From contig JABCPU010000015.1 in NCBI GenBank assembly GCA_016800925.1, forward strand, positions 62,001-126,000: a DNA stretch of 64,000 bases, written 5' to 3'. Within the stretch, counting starts at the first letter, position 1. Each line of letters begins with the position of its first letter. Positions 36,514 through 48,270 of the stretch are shown here, piece after piece. The translations under genes and the position numbers were made by a program. Origin of the DNA: Suillus spraguei. Taxonomy: Eukaryota; Basidiomycota; Agaricomycetes; Boletales; Suillaceae. The notes beneath the pieces are model-generated. The model was not told the DNA's origin, made no database searches, and worked only from the letters and a program-made list of their open reading frames with translations.

Positions 36514-38082
36514 ATGCACCAGTGTCTTTGCATCAGTGAGATCCTAGAAGCGATCTTTTATTTTGTGTTCAATCTAAAAGACAAGGTCTATACTTACATC
36601 TGTCGTTGCCTGATCTTATACCATCTGCTGAAACTCAGGATCGACGTTCCATCTTCCGACTTGCACTCACCTGTCGTGCATTTCGCGATTTAGCACTTGA
36701 TATTCTTTATTCTCATCTGGAAACTTCTGGCCTCTTGTTCTCTCATGTAGACCTTCTCAGCTCCATCATACACTGATTTATTCCGCCCATTGGTTCTCGC
36801 TTCCCGTATACAATTCTATCACAACCATGTCAAGATGACACTGCATACCCATCCTTCCTTGCATGTGCTCAAAAGCAAGCACCACTCTTTCCAAACCTAC
36901 GATCCCTCGCATGGCGTGATTGTTCTCTCACCTGTTTGCCAGTCCTCAAACTCCTCTTACCCACAGTCCGAGGTCCTCTTCTTGACCTCTCATCTTCATT
37001 TCGCAAAGCCATCATCCCTGCGCTTCCTACCTCTGCTACCCGTCTCAAGGCTCTTGAGATCAAGGGTAGCCTCTTCATGACCGATAAAAATCCCTCAGAA
37101 ATCGAGTCTCTCCTCATAGACTATCCCGATGGTCTCACAGAACTTTCATTGACATGTCACTGGCGTGATGTCCCGAGCACCGTGCTTAACATCATTGCAC
37201 CCTGGCCATCTCTCCGATCCCTCACCTTAAAGCTAGGTCTCAAAAGTATACCTACTGCACCTCCCCACATCCCCCAGCCCTTTGCTGCACTCACTCACTT
37301 GCACATCTCATCTGAGGACACTTTGGACGTTCTCATATGCTTCCTGTCCACCTTCCAAATCCTCAAATTTGATTCTTCCAAATCACGTCCCTCAACCTCA
37401 AAACAATACAGTTTAATGCAGAAGTCTCCAGCCCAGCCAGTACCTGGTCGCTATTCCTCACCTCTCTTGCCCACACAAATGCAAAGCTAGAGCACATCAT
37501 CCTATTGAAAAAATCTGACTATGAATACCTCTCGCCCTCCTCTTTTGACTTTTACCCCCTACTCGCCCACCAGAGTCTTACACGCCTCGACACCCTTGTC
37601 CTCTCCCCAGACCGCACAACCTCCATCACACTCACCGACGCAGACATCCTCACCCTCGCTACTACATGCCCCCATCTTCATATTCTTGCTTGGGGTTGCA
37701 GAATACCCCCGTATCATTGCATGCCTTGGATACCCTTGTTAGGCGCTGTCGTGAGTTGCGCCGAGTCTCTCTCTGCGTAGATGCGCGGGTCGATGCGCTC
37801 GGAGATGGTGAGAATGCAGATGACGAAGACAAAGTAGGTCTCCAACCTAATATGCGCTTAATAAAATTGGAGTTAGGGGACTCGCCTGTCGCCTATGTGG
37901 GCCCTCTGCGCTCATCGCCAGAGCTGACGAAGTCAATTCCGCGGTTCCTGCATGCAATGGCGCCAAGGCTTAAGAGCGTCACAGATGACAGGTGGTCTCG
38001 TGACACGGTGGGTAAGAATCCGTGGGCTGTGGTATCAGACGCTTTGTGGATGATGGTGACAGACGAAGAATTTGATGACTGA
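36514..38082 (+). pseudogene. F-box/LRR-type protein, duplicated copy A, several frameshifts
   Basis: ATG 36514 reads MHQCLCISEILEAIFYFVFN, an F-box-like start (SEILExIF), then breaks frame by about 36600. Leucine-rich segments continue in changing frames: LKLLLPTVRGPLLDLSSSF, GLTELSLTCHWRDVPSTVL, LRSLTLKLGLKSIP, PFAALTHLHISSEDTLDVL, then a shift near 37380. The last part (37740-38082), CRELRRVSLCVDARVDALG to the VTDEEFDD end, is intact here but shifted in copy B. Such proteins are variable SCF adaptors in basidiomycetes. The frame breaks suggest neither copy makes a full protein. Confidence 0.8.
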
Positions 38083-38698
38083 TGGTGTCTTTCGGGGGAT
38101 ATGCAACGAGATCAATTGCGAGAGGGTTCGACTAGTGCCTCTGGAGTACAGTAACTTTACAAGTAGACGACGAGAGAACAGCGATTCGGAAAATTGGACT
38201 AGGTAGAATGATATACATGGCAAGAAGAAACGATACTTTCTAATTGCTGGAGCGATTGTCCTGGAGTAGCCGCTGCAAGTCGCTTCGTGATTGATCATTT
38301 CTCCCCCATGACATCGACTTGCTATATGATATATGTAGGTGCCACGCACATCCGATTGATGACGCACGAACGCAATCGTGTATCTATAGAATTACACACA
38401 TACAGTGGAATATGCCAGGCTGGTTGATCCTAACGTGACTCAAACGGTGAAGTGACACGGAAATGAATGTTATCCTTCACCGATGTCTCTGTCCGAGTGG
38501 AGCTCGACTCTACAACATTAACGATGCTACCGAGTGGTACACGTTTGATGCACGATGTTCTCCCTGCGTACGCGAACATACGCTGAACTTTTCAGGAATG
38601 ACAGTGCAATGAGTAGATTCATTGGGTTCATCCGTAATCCACGATTCCGTAAACACTCAAGGATTGATAAGCATCAACAAGATACTGGAATACTATGT

Positions 38699-40388
38699 TT
38701 ACTTCCGGTTTAGCGTTTGTTGTTTCTCTCTTTGTTGCCACCACTCTGGCGCTGTGTTGGCACGAGACTTCTCCAGCTTTTGGAGCTTATCGAGCTCTGC
38801 CTTGATGAAAGACTCCAAACCAGCAGTGACACTCTCCAACCCCTGCTTGGGATCTGAGGACGGCGGCCACTGGGTCACCTTCACAGAGCCACTTTGCATT
38901 TGGTCCTCAATAGAAGTAAGATTCTAATCATGAATGAGTATAAGTATATGGGTCTAAACTCAGGCCGAGAACGAACCTTGACCACATCTTTCAACTGGAC
39001 GATCGCTTCCCCCTGATTCATCCACTCCCGAATCGAGTTGACCTCCTCAGTAGTCCACTCGCGCACCCTGGGGTCATCCATATGTACGTCAACACCTGCC
39101 GCTCCCTTCGGATGTACGAGCTTCTCTGCACCGCCAGGCTCGCTAAATAGCCCATCGAACCACGATGCAACATTTTCAGATGCGTTTTTATCGTATTTTG
39201 GAGCGAGGACGCGGGCCTTCGCATGCGATGATGGAGTATCGCCTAAAAATAAGTAGTCACAACCAATGTATTTTTCCAAGTCAAACGGGTGTTCTTCCGG
39301 TAGTTCGGGAGGGCCGGAAACTTGGATGAAAAACCGGCCCTTGCACAAAGAATATTGTCAGTAGTACGGAGTTTGATTTTATAAAGACATACGGGTTGAC
39401 TATATGCTTCTATGACGAACGTGGACTCAAACTGTTGGACCATTGGAAATTGAGCCAGATAAAGTGGTATTAGCACTGGGTAGGCAGCCTCCTGTTCTTG
39501 GGTGAGGAGTAAAAAGATGCATCAGAGGAGATGACACACTATATTAGTTTTAATGAACCGTGGTTCGAAACGCGCATCTTCATCAGTGGTAGCATGATTG
39601 AAGGACGAGGATCGTGTACTGCTAATAACGTCGAGTGGGCTGATAGTGTAGGGCATGCATATAACATCAGAACCATGTTGATGCGTGAGGCTCTGAGAAA
39701 ATGGAACGGCCAAAGCAGGCTCTACTCGGTCATTTCGAAGAGCAAGCCTTCCAAGCAGGTCAAATGCAGCGCCTTATGAAAGTGATCAACCTCGCTGGTA
39801 TGCATGGTGTGGAGAGATCGCACCCGGTAAGTAACTATATGAGATTTGTCAACTTGAAAGAAGCTTGATAAATGAGCTAGTATACCAGTCGTTGAAATAC
39901 GCGGTCACAATCCGCTGGAAGACTTCCGCTTTAATAAATGTAACAGGAATAGGTACTTGAATATACCTGCCGCTCGTCATCTTCATCAGTCAAGTATGAC
40001 TCGACTTCTGCGTCCAAGAACCAAGCAGGAAAGTAAACAGGTTGAATGCGGATGGGTTGAATTGGCTGAAAGTTTCCACCTATATACTTTGCACCGAGCG
40101 ACCCAATGAAATCACGGAATAAGCAACCTGCGGAAGCAGTTACACCAACATGTCTGATAGCAGCTTCCTTTGAAAACGCGAATGGGATGGCTGAAACATA
40201 CCAGTCAGAAGGTTGCAGCGAGTACAAGACAAATGCAGGTGACCTCTGACTTTTGGATGATATTGCGGTACTTTTTGTGAGTAGCTTCGCAGAGAAGACG
40301 TACGGTTAAGATCGCGCACAATAGCCCCTGCTCGTTGTCGTAGCATCAGTGCTTCTGGACAAAAACTCTTCATTGAAGTTAGACCCAA
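38699..40388 (-). CDS. Conserved-looking, probably mitochondrial protein of unknown function
   Basis: Multi-exon gene from about ATG 40388 to TAA 38699-38701. The start region is Arg/Ser-rich without acidic residues at first (LMLRQRAGAIVRDLN, then RTSSLRSYS), as in mitochondrial presequences. Recognisable blocks in order: DWYVSAIPFAFSKEAAI; IRIQPVYFPAWFLDAEVES; AEVFQRIVTAYFNDWY; FSQSLTHQHGSDVICMPYTI; AYPVLIPLYLAQFP with FESTFVIEAYSQP; GCDYLFLGDTPSSHAKARVL; and a C-terminal helix FIKAELDKLQKLEKSRAN with PEWWQQREKQQTLN. I do not recognise a named family. No transmembrane helix is obvious. It is convergent with arm A of the duplication and divergent from the J-protein gene (130 bp between starts). 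Confidence 0.6.
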
Positions 40389-40517
40389 TGTGCCTCCCTC
40401 GGTTATTTAAAATTTTGTCACGTGACCCCTTGCGATATACGTGTACTGTAAATTGAAAGCTTGCAATGCATCTGTGTAAACTTCCGTCTCTCTCTTTCCT
40501 GAAGGCCTTGGTCCGCA

Positions 40518-42192
40518 ATGCACTTGGCTTTACACGTAGCCATTATATGGCTGCTCTTTGCTGTCGTTGTTAGTGCAGCTGATCTATACAAAGTTCTTCA
40601 GTGTCAGTGCAAGGCGTGTACCAACTGGTTTTGACTTGCGTCTAACTGATACACCCGGCATTTAGTGTCCAAACATGCATCGGAGCAGGATATCCGCAAA
40701 GCATACAAACGCCTGAGCAAGCAATACCACCCCGATAAAAATACGGATCCAGGGGCAGAAGAGAAGTTTGTTGAGATCGCTCATGGTAAATGAAGTCGCA
40801 CTTGTTTCCATAGAACGACATCCTCATAACACTCCATTAGCATACGAAGTCCTTTCAGACCCCACGGTACGCAAAAGTCTCAAGCATTCCTTGAAGTCTG
40901 CTCAAAATTATCTAGAAACGTCAAATTTATGATAGGCATGGTGAAGTGAGTCTAGCATTGACTCATTGTATGTCCATTCAAATATGAACATGCGCTTCGC
41001 ATATAGGAAGGATTGAAAGCTCACGAAGGTGGACAACAACATCACGCCAATCCTTTCGATCTATTTACTAACTTCTTCGGTGGTGGTGGTTGTGAGTTTG
41101 TGGCTCCTTGTCACTATCTTTTCGCGCTGATCAGTATCCAGTCAACACACAGCAGCAAGTGCGCCGCGGACAAACTGTAATCATTGAATTCGAGGTTTCA
41201 CTTGCAGATATGTAAGCTCATCCCTACATTTCTGCAACCGTTAAATAATGAGCCACACAGGTATACGGGTGCCAATATTGACGTTCGTCTTGACTTGGTC
41301 TTTCACATTGCTCCTCAGTTGAATTGACGATTCATCCTCAACAGTTCACGATGAATAAAAAGATACTTTGTGATCACTGTCGCGGCTCAGGCGCCGCTTC
41401 AGACAGTGACATTCATACTTGTTCAGGATGTGGTGGATCCGGCGTGAAAACCTCCAAACAGCAAATATTCCCCGGCATGTTTGCACAGACGCAGTCAACA
41501 TGTAACGATTGCGGTGGCCGTGGAAGGCTTATCAAGAAAAAATGTCCACACTGTAAAGGGGAGAAGGTGGTCGAGCATATGCAACAGTATACTTTGGAGT
41601 TAAAACCAGGTACACCAGAAGGCTTTGATATCGTATTTGATGGAGAGGGTGATGAGAGCCCTGACTGGGAGGCTGGTGACGTTGTCTTGAGAGTGCGAAG
41701 TAAGAAGGAGAAAGGTGCTTGGCGACGGAAGGAGAGCAGCCTATACTGGCGGGAGACCATTGGTATTGACCAAGTAAGCCTAGTTGATGCCGCCGCGTTC
41801 GATAACTTATTGTGAATTGTAGGCACTCCTCGGCTTTCAACGCAATATCACGCATCTCGATGGTCACGTTATCGAGATAGATCGCCAGGGAGTAACCCAA
41901 CCTGGTGAGCTGCTGTCGATCACCTAGCCTATGAGGGTGGTGTTAAACTTGATCACAGGTTATGTTCAAACTATAGAGGGGGAGGGGATGCCGTTGTATC
42001 CTGAGACAGACGGTTTCGGCGACCTCTTTATAGAGTACAATGTCGTGTTACCTGTTGAACTCCACTCAGACACTCGTCGAAGTAAGTGATGATTCAACCT
42101 TGCCATGGCATTGTTCATCATTTTGACTGCAATTTTTAGAACTCGCCGATGCATTTTATGAATCAGGCCACCACGATAGAGATGAGCTTTAG
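40518..42192 (+). CDS. SCJ1: ER-lumenal type I J-protein (Scj1/ERdj3-like)
   Basis: ATG 40518 opens with a signal peptide, [20 protein letters not shown], followed by ADLYKVLQ. The J-domain (exons 2-3) has [17 protein letters not shown] with the essential HPD. A Gly-rich linker ([20 protein letters not shown]) precedes the zinc-binding region with four repeats: [24 protein letters not shown] and CPHCKGEK. The C-terminal client-binding domains include [23 protein letters not shown] and [20 protein letters not shown]. The final exon ends GHHDRDEL, a C-terminal xDEL retrieval signal, stop 42190-42192. Signal peptide plus RDEL places it in the ER lumen as a BiP/Kar2 co-chaperone. About eight short introns keep frame. 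Confidence 0.9.
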
Positions 42193-43368
42193 ATATATTT
42201 TCTGTAATTTATTTTTCCGTGTCAAAATGTCATTACTTGCCATATCAGGCTGTGGAACCTGCCCTAAGGTTAGATGGCATATAAGACAAGCTGAATCGCT
42301 TTTATTTTCTTTGGTTCCGGACCCCTTCGGCATGGACGAGGTTGGTCATGTCTCTGCATTCTAGACCTTTGACTGAATGTTTCAGAGTGTTCCTGTGAAG
42401 CCGTTGTTTAGTGCTAGTCCCTGCGCTGCGAAAGTATCGGGCAATAGGAGAGAGCGATTGTCAGTCAGGATGGTCTTTGGAAGACAGTCCAGGCAGAGTG
42501 GCCCCTTGTCTGCATGGAGGTTGGTCTGGCATTGTTGCGACCTTGGCAAATTTAATGGATTTCTTTGCAGTGGATTTTGGGCAAATTATGGTGGATGAAG
42601 TTGTGTTTACTTCGTCTGCAGAGGAAGTTGGCAGCCTTTTCAAGCTGGCCTTCAGTAAGTCAAGACCTCATGGAATGGAATGTTTTGTTGACCGCTTGTT
42701 AGCTAGTTATTGACATGTGCCTTGGCCTGCAGCTATGGTGATGTGCATGCTCGTACGCGGCGGGCATTGATGCATCATGTTGTGGCGTAGTTCCGAGCGC
42801 GTGCCCGCTCATGGGTGTTTTCCCATGAAGTTACCTTCAAATCAATTAACCCAGGACGAAAGCCTCTGAAGGGCACACTTTCAAAGGTCACTCTTTGGTC
42901 GTGTTTCCCGTCAGAGCCTACATGTTGTTTTGTCAAGTATAACAGTATGTAGCAATAAATTTCATTGTCAAAAAATGTAAGGAAGTGAGACTGTCAGAGT
43001 ACCGGTATAAATCCGGGTCGTCCTTGACGAATTTACTTTCATAGGCGCCAGCACCAGGATGGATGTGTAATCATACTTTCAGGATGATTTTGACGAGGAC
43101 ATTCATTCCATGTCGGTATGTTAAATACGATCAAACCCGTCATTTAAATGATCGCAGACTGTCCTCCAAATCGAAACCGACCATAAGTACAGAGTATGGA
43201 AAGCCAGACCACTGTGCTCTACTTCCAAGGTTTCTACTTCTCAGAACCTTCCTAGTGAGGTAAGTAGCTTCTATTGGCCTCCGAACACCTCGTGCAACTC
43301 GCAACCGTTCGAGAAATTCCTTGACAAGTCGAGATGAATCTCTAAGGGACGACAGTCTTTTGAACTAC
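42193..43368. other. Gene-free stretch with a duplicated fragment
   Basis: A 100-residue open frame (42411-42713, +) has no recognisable motif. At 43196-43305, about 110 bp match 33421-33528 (TGCTCTACTTCCAAGG and CTAGT...AAGTAAGT shared). Nothing else is recognised. Confidence 0.45.
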
Positions 43369-43740
43369 TTACAGTAGAGTACTAATCAATCTTCCTTGCC
43401 CATTTTCTACCTGAAGGCGACGCGGTATGACGCGGTACAGGAGACTTTGGAGTAACGACAACATCAACTCTTCCCTGCCTCTCCGATGCCTAGTCTTCCT
43501 TTTCTTTCTCGCTGAGCAATCCAATCTGTGTCTTTCCGGAGTCTTCTTTTTGGACATTCCCCCAATACATCCACATCTGCGCACCAAGCACAAGACTGAG
43601 AACGAGGGCAAGGGCAAACCAGCAGTGACGATGAGGTCGCCGGTAGTGAACAATCGGGCAAGACAGCCCACGATCTGTGAAATTACAGCGAAGGCAGAAA
43701 GTTGGCCTGTGGATTTGCGATGACATCGTCAATGTTGTAG
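43369..43740 (-). pseudogene. MPU1-like gene, truncated 3' fragment
   Basis: This matches the last part of the MPU1-like gene at 46.2-47.2 kb. It reads FALALVLSLVLGAQMWMYWG then QKEDSGKTQIGLLSEKEKED and stops at TAG. Upstream of about 43690 it runs into arm B sequence. The fragment lacks one G present in the long copy (CAGCGAG versus CAGCGGAG), so it keeps what looks like the ancestral frame at that point. It is a direct repeat of about 46211-46580. Confidence 0.8.
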
Positions 43741-46210
43741 AGTCGAGCTCCACTTGGACAGAGACGTTCATTTCTGTGTCACTTACTAGTACCGTTTGAG
43801 TCACATGTTAGGGGCTTGGCATATTCCACTGTATATGTGTAAGTCTCTAAGATATACAATTGCATACATGCGTTATTAGTCATTGGACGTGCGTGGCACC
43901 TACACATATCACATAGCAAGTCGACGTTGTGGGGGAGAAAATGATCAATCACGAAGCAACTTGTGACGGCAAGTCCAGGACAATCTCTCCGGCAATTAGA
44001 AAGTATTGTTTCTGCTATGTATAGCATTCTACCTAGTCCAATTTTCCGAATCGCCGTTCTCTTGTCGTCTACTTGTAAAGTTACATCTGTACTCCAAAAG
44101 CATTAGTTGAACCCTCTCGCAATTGATCTCGTTGCATTCTCCCCCCGAAAGACACCACCATCACTCAAATTCTTCCTGTCACCATCATCCGCAAGACTTC
44201 TGATACCACCTGCCATGGATTCTCACGCGTGCCAAGGAGTCGTGTGTCATCTGTGACGCTCTTAAGCCTTGGCGCCATTGCATGCAGGAACCGCGGGATT
44301 GACTTCGTCACCTCTGGCGATGAGCGCAGAGGGCCCACATAGGCGACAGGCGAGTCCCCTAACTCCAGTTTTATTAAGCGCATATTAGGTTGGAGACCTA
44401 CTTTGTCTTCGTCATCTGCATTCTCACCATTCCGAGCGCATCGACCCGTGCATCTACGCAGAGAGAGACTCGGCGCAACTCATGACAGCGCCTAACGAGG
44501 GTGTCCAAGGTAGCAATGATACAGGGGTATTCCGCGACCCCAAGTCAAAAATATGGAGATGGGGGCATGTATTAGCGAGGGTGAGGATGTCTCCGTTGGT
44601 GAGTGTGATGGAGGTTGTGCGGCCTGGGGAGAGGACGAGGGTGTTGAGGCGTGTAAGACTCTGGTGGACGAGTAGGGGGCGGAAGTCAAAAGAGGAGGGT
44701 GGGAGGTATTCATGTTTCTCAATTAGGATGATGTGCTCTAGCTTTGCATTTGTGTGGGCAAGAGAGGTGAGGAATAGAGACCAGGTACTGGCTGGGCTGC
44801 AAACTTCTGCGTTGAGCTGTATTGTTTTGAGGTTGAGGGATGTGATATTGAAAGAATCAAAATTGAGGATTTGGAAGGTGCGCATGAAGGATATGAGAAC
44901 GTCCAAAGTGTCATCAGATGAGACGTGCAAGTGAGTAGTGCGGCAAAGGGCTGGGGGATGTGGGGAGGTGCAGTAGGTATACTTTTGAGACCTAGCTTTA
45001 AGGTGAGGGATCGGAGAGATGGCCAGGGTGCAATGACGTTAAGCACGGTGCTCGGGACATCACGCCAGTGACATTTCAATGAAAGTTCTGTGAGACCATC
45101 GGGATAGCTGAGGAGGAGGGACTCGATTTCTGAGGTAATTTTATCGGTCATGAAGAAGTTACTCTTAATCTCAAGAGCCTTGAGACGAGGGGCAGAGGTA
45201 GAAAGCGTAGGGATGATGGTTTCGCGAAATGAAGATGGGAGGTCAAGAGAGAGGACCTCGACTGTGGGTAAGAGGAGTTTGAGGACTGGGAGACAGGTGA
45301 GGGAACAATCACGCCATGTGAGGGATCGTAGTTTTGGAAAGAGTGGTGCTTGCTTTTGAGCACATGCAAGAAAGGATGGGTATGCAGTGTCATCTTGACA
45401 TGGTTGTGATAGAATCTGTATGCGGGAAGCGACCAATGGGCGGAATAAATCAGGTGTATGATGAAGCTGAGAAGGTCTACATGAGAGAACAAGAGGCCAG
45501 AAGTTTCTCAGATGAGAATAAAGAAAATCAAGTGCTAAATCGCGAAATGCACGACAGGTGAGTGCAAGTCGGAAGATGGAACGTCGATCCTGAGTTTCAG
45601 CAGATGGTATAAGATCAGGCAATGCCAGGTACCAGTAGAAATCTTGTCGTTTATCATTGAACACAAAATAAAAGATCACTTCCAGGATCTCACTGATGCA
45701 AAGACACTGGTGCATGTTGAGAATGAAGCAGATTTTTGAAGTTATCGATTTCGCCGTAGTACTAGCTTGAAGTGCAATGCTAAGTAGTAGTCACTGCAGT
45801 CAGTGCTGAGTCTCAATATTTGGTGGCTGCAACCTGTTACATCATGGTAGTAGAATCTTCATCTTCCGTAAAGCGTTAATGTAGTAGTTACTAGTTTTCA
45901 TCTAGAAAAGTATTCCGGTGTGCTTTGAGCGGTTATATCACACCCTCCCATTACCATGTCAAAGGTAAGGACTACTTAGTACACTAGAAAAAATACAGTG
46001 GACTTAATGCAGTTGCAGTTTGCCGGATCACTCGTAGGCCTAGGCAGACCTGACAATATTTAGTAAGAGAAGACTGTTGTTCCGAATTCTGATTTTCGCC
46101 GAAGTGATTGAATTTAGCGGAAGTAGTGACCAACTGTCAAAGCCAAGTACTCTGTCAGTGGCACACACTCAGATAGCGTTTAAATAAAAATTCAGTTCAT
46201 TAAATAACAG
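43710..46210. repeat. Inverted segmental duplication, arm B
   Basis: Reverse-complement partner of 35128-38540. It is flanked on both sides by direct copies of the MPU1-like 3' end (43369-43720 and 46211-46580), the footprint expected if arm B was inserted there with duplication of local sequence. Confidence 0.8.
44165..45715 (-). pseudogene. F-box/LRR-type protein, duplicated copy B
   Basis: The better-preserved copy. ATG 45715 reads MHQCLCISEILEVIFYFVF, then LALPDLIPSAETQDRRSIF and LALTCRAFRDLALDFLYSHL, a typical F-box C-terminal half. Leucine-rich blocks follow (LPVLKLLLPTVEVLSLDL; GLTELSLKCHWRDVPSTVL; LRSLTLKLGLKSIP). Near 44935 one C is missing relative to copy A (CACTACTC against CACTCACTC), shifting the frame. 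It resumes as THLHVSSDDTLDVLISFM through LVLSPGRTTSITLTNGDIL. A second one-base loss near 44433 separates the last block, MRLIKLELGDSPVAYVG to VTGRI (stop 44165). Predicted role: SCF substrate adaptor, now probably non-functional. Confidence 0.8.
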
Positions 46211-46245
46211 ACGTATAGTACTAATCAATCTTCCTTGCCCATTTT

Positions 46246-47241
46246 CTACCTGAAGGCGACGCGGTATGACGCGGCACAGGAGACTTTGGAGTAACGACAA
46301 CATCGACTCTTCCCTGCCTCTCCGATGCCCAGTCTTCCTTTTCTTTCTCCGCTGAGCAATCCAATCTGCGTCTTTCCGGAGTCTTCTTTTTGAATATTCC
46401 CCCAATACATCCACATCTGCGCACCAAGCACAATATTGAGAACGAGGGCAAGGGTAAAGCCAGCAGTGACGATGAGGTCGCCGACCTCCGTCGCGGTAGT
46501 GAACAATCGAGCAAGACAGCCCACGATTTGTGAAACGACAGCGAAGGCAGAAAGTTGGCCTGTGGATTGGGCACGTGCGTTCTGCATGATTTGGGGCAGC
46601 TTCGAGGAGAGGGATAATGGCAACGTGGCCATTTGCAGCAGGGACAGAATGTCTTTAGGGAGAATATACAGCGCAACGGCAGATGCGACGGATGTTACAC
46701 TGGCAATTGCTAATTGTGGGCCAATTGCCTGTGCGTTTCGGAGCGATGAAGTTGGAAAGTAGATGATCAGGAGAGTAATTATGGTATTTTGTATAGTAAG
46801 GAATAGATTCTCGCCGTAGGTCGAGAATGGAAAATCGTTTCTGTATGAGTATGCAGCAGTGATGGCATATGCGAGAGTTTCAAGGACATATGCGGGTAAG
46901 GAGAGTCCACGAGCGGAGCGCCCGCTAAGGACTGGACACGTCATGGCTGTAAGTACCTGACATGCATGAAAGGCGCTTGATAGACTCACTGAGCAACAAT
47001 TGAGGAACTTTCATGATAGAACCTCCTACTACGATGCCGATGCCCAAGCCCTTGGAGAGCGAGTATTTCAGACAATCTATGTCTCCGACATTGAGATTCA
47101 TGACCAGGGAAGAATAGCATTTCTGCAATATGTTGAGTATGCCAACATCGACTAAAACAATAAAATTACACATACCTCTCCAATTATTGAGATTCCAAGG
47201 TCTGATATAAATCTTGGCAGGTTCTGCGTGATGGCAGTCAT
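46246..47241 (-). CDS. MPU1: MPU1-like PQ-loop membrane protein (dolichol-phosphate-mannose utilisation)
   Basis: ATG 47241 starts MTAITQNLPRFISDLGIS. After an intron come CYSSLVMNLNVGDIDCLKY, SLSKGLGIGIVVGGSIMKVP with the first PQ loop (KVPQLLL), RSARGLSLPAYVLETLAYAI, the second loop (LSSKLPQIMQNARAQSTGQL), and the last helices ending LGAQMWMYWGN. Six or seven membrane helices and two PQ loops match the MPU1 family, needed in the ER for use of dolichol-linked mannose and glucose. An extra G in CAGCGGAG (near 46352) replaces the likely ancestral tail (RVDVVVTPKSPVPRHTASPS..., stop near 46211) by a shifted basic one ending ASYRVAFR. The core is intact. Confidence 0.85.
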
Positions 47242-47349
47242 AATGACAGTTGAGTTGTTGGAAAAGTCGTCAAAGCCTCATGAATATCGCAGTTCGTTTA
47301 CACCTGCTGTGGCTGTGCTATTTCCTCTTTAAGCCGCCCTTCAAAGTTT

Positions 47350-48020
47350 CAACGTTCAGGATATGGAAGTGGGACATGTAAGCAGTTGCCAATGGGAGAC
47401 ATCGATGATGCATTAAGTCATGCCGCATAATGGTGTCTCGTCAAGTGTACTATTTACATGGTCATGTATCTATAAATCACTATTGAAGTATTTGCTTTGT
47501 TATGATGTTCCGGGCCTGCAGGGAGGGGATATTTTAGAAAAGGCACTGGGGAAGGACTATGCAATATTGGTTCCAGTGAACTCTAACCCCGCCGGCTCTA
47601 ATTGGAGGCTCCCAGGGACGGTCATCGGGAGCTGACCTATCATTGCCTTCATGGATCGCACACGGAGGTACTGAGAAATCGCAATCATCGTAGGGAGGAA
47701 ACAAGATATGATGATAGAAATAGCCATTGCCGGTGATTTTATCGCAAACGCCAATTCTACTGACGTGACGGCGAGAATTCCAACTGCTGGGATTGCGTGC
47801 AAAATTCCCAGAACTACTGCTCCAAACTGTTGTGGTTTTAGATACTCGTGCGTGGACGGATGACTTGAAATGCCTTACGTGAGAGACACCCGCGCTAGCA
47901 GTGATGTGCAGACTGATGGTATATAGTATCAGCGTGAGGGTAGCCACCACAAGACCGGATCCTGACATCGACTGAAGGCTAAAAAATAGCAGATTGTTGG
48001 TTGGAATGTCAGGGACAATC
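47350..48020. repeat. Segmental duplication, copy 2 (inverted partner at 2806-3445)
   Basis: It contains exons 2 and 3 of the membrane protein gene below, its 3' flank, and at 47365-47380 the last coding bases and stop of the Rho GEF (GTGGGACATGTAAGCAG). These have no gene context here, which shows that the GEF end was copied into this locus. Confidence 0.8.
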
Positions 48021-48237
48021 TGATCAGAATTAAACTGACGCTAGAAATGCCATGAGCTGTGAAAAAGAGGTCGAGTAAGGAACTGCAGCTTTCAACGATG
48101 TGAACACTCACTAGATTCAGGGAAGTCGTCCTGCAGTCTTGCAACTCTTTGGCAAGCGCAGGAGATATACGTTGGGGAGTAGAAGGCATCGTGGTACCAG
48201 ATGATGATGATGCAATAGTTTTGTCCTGGAGTGCCAT
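47557..48237 (-). CDS. Small multi-pass membrane protein, unknown function
   Basis: ATG 48237 reads MALQDKTIASSSSGTTMPST and QRISPALAKELQDCRTTSL. Intron 1 (GTGAGT...TTCTAG) leads to SDQIVPDIPTNNLLFFSLQ and the first hydrophobic helix (SGLVVATLTLILYTISLHI). Intron 2 (GTAAGG...ACAACAG) leads to FGAVVLGILHAIPAVGILAV and FAIKSPAMAISIIISCFLP, then a hydrophilic tail ending GTNIA (stop 47557-47559). I predict three or four membrane helices and recognise no family. An in-frame ATG at 48345 would add a hydrophobic leader containing a duplicated decapeptide. A 5'-truncated, broken copy lies at 2806-3243. Confidence 0.65.
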
Positions 48238-48270
48238 CGTGCAGAGGATAAAGAAATTTACGAATAAGTA

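Larger units (their letters stand above)
35128..38540. repeat. Inverted segmental duplication, arm A
   Basis: Two stretches, 35128-35310 and about 36460-38540, match the reverse complement of 46020-46210 and 43710-45775 respectively. Arm A carries about 1.15 kb between them that arm B lacks (arm B has about 245 bp there). Similarity is high in the F-box/LRR gene and lower, but clear, in the flanks. Confidence 0.8.
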
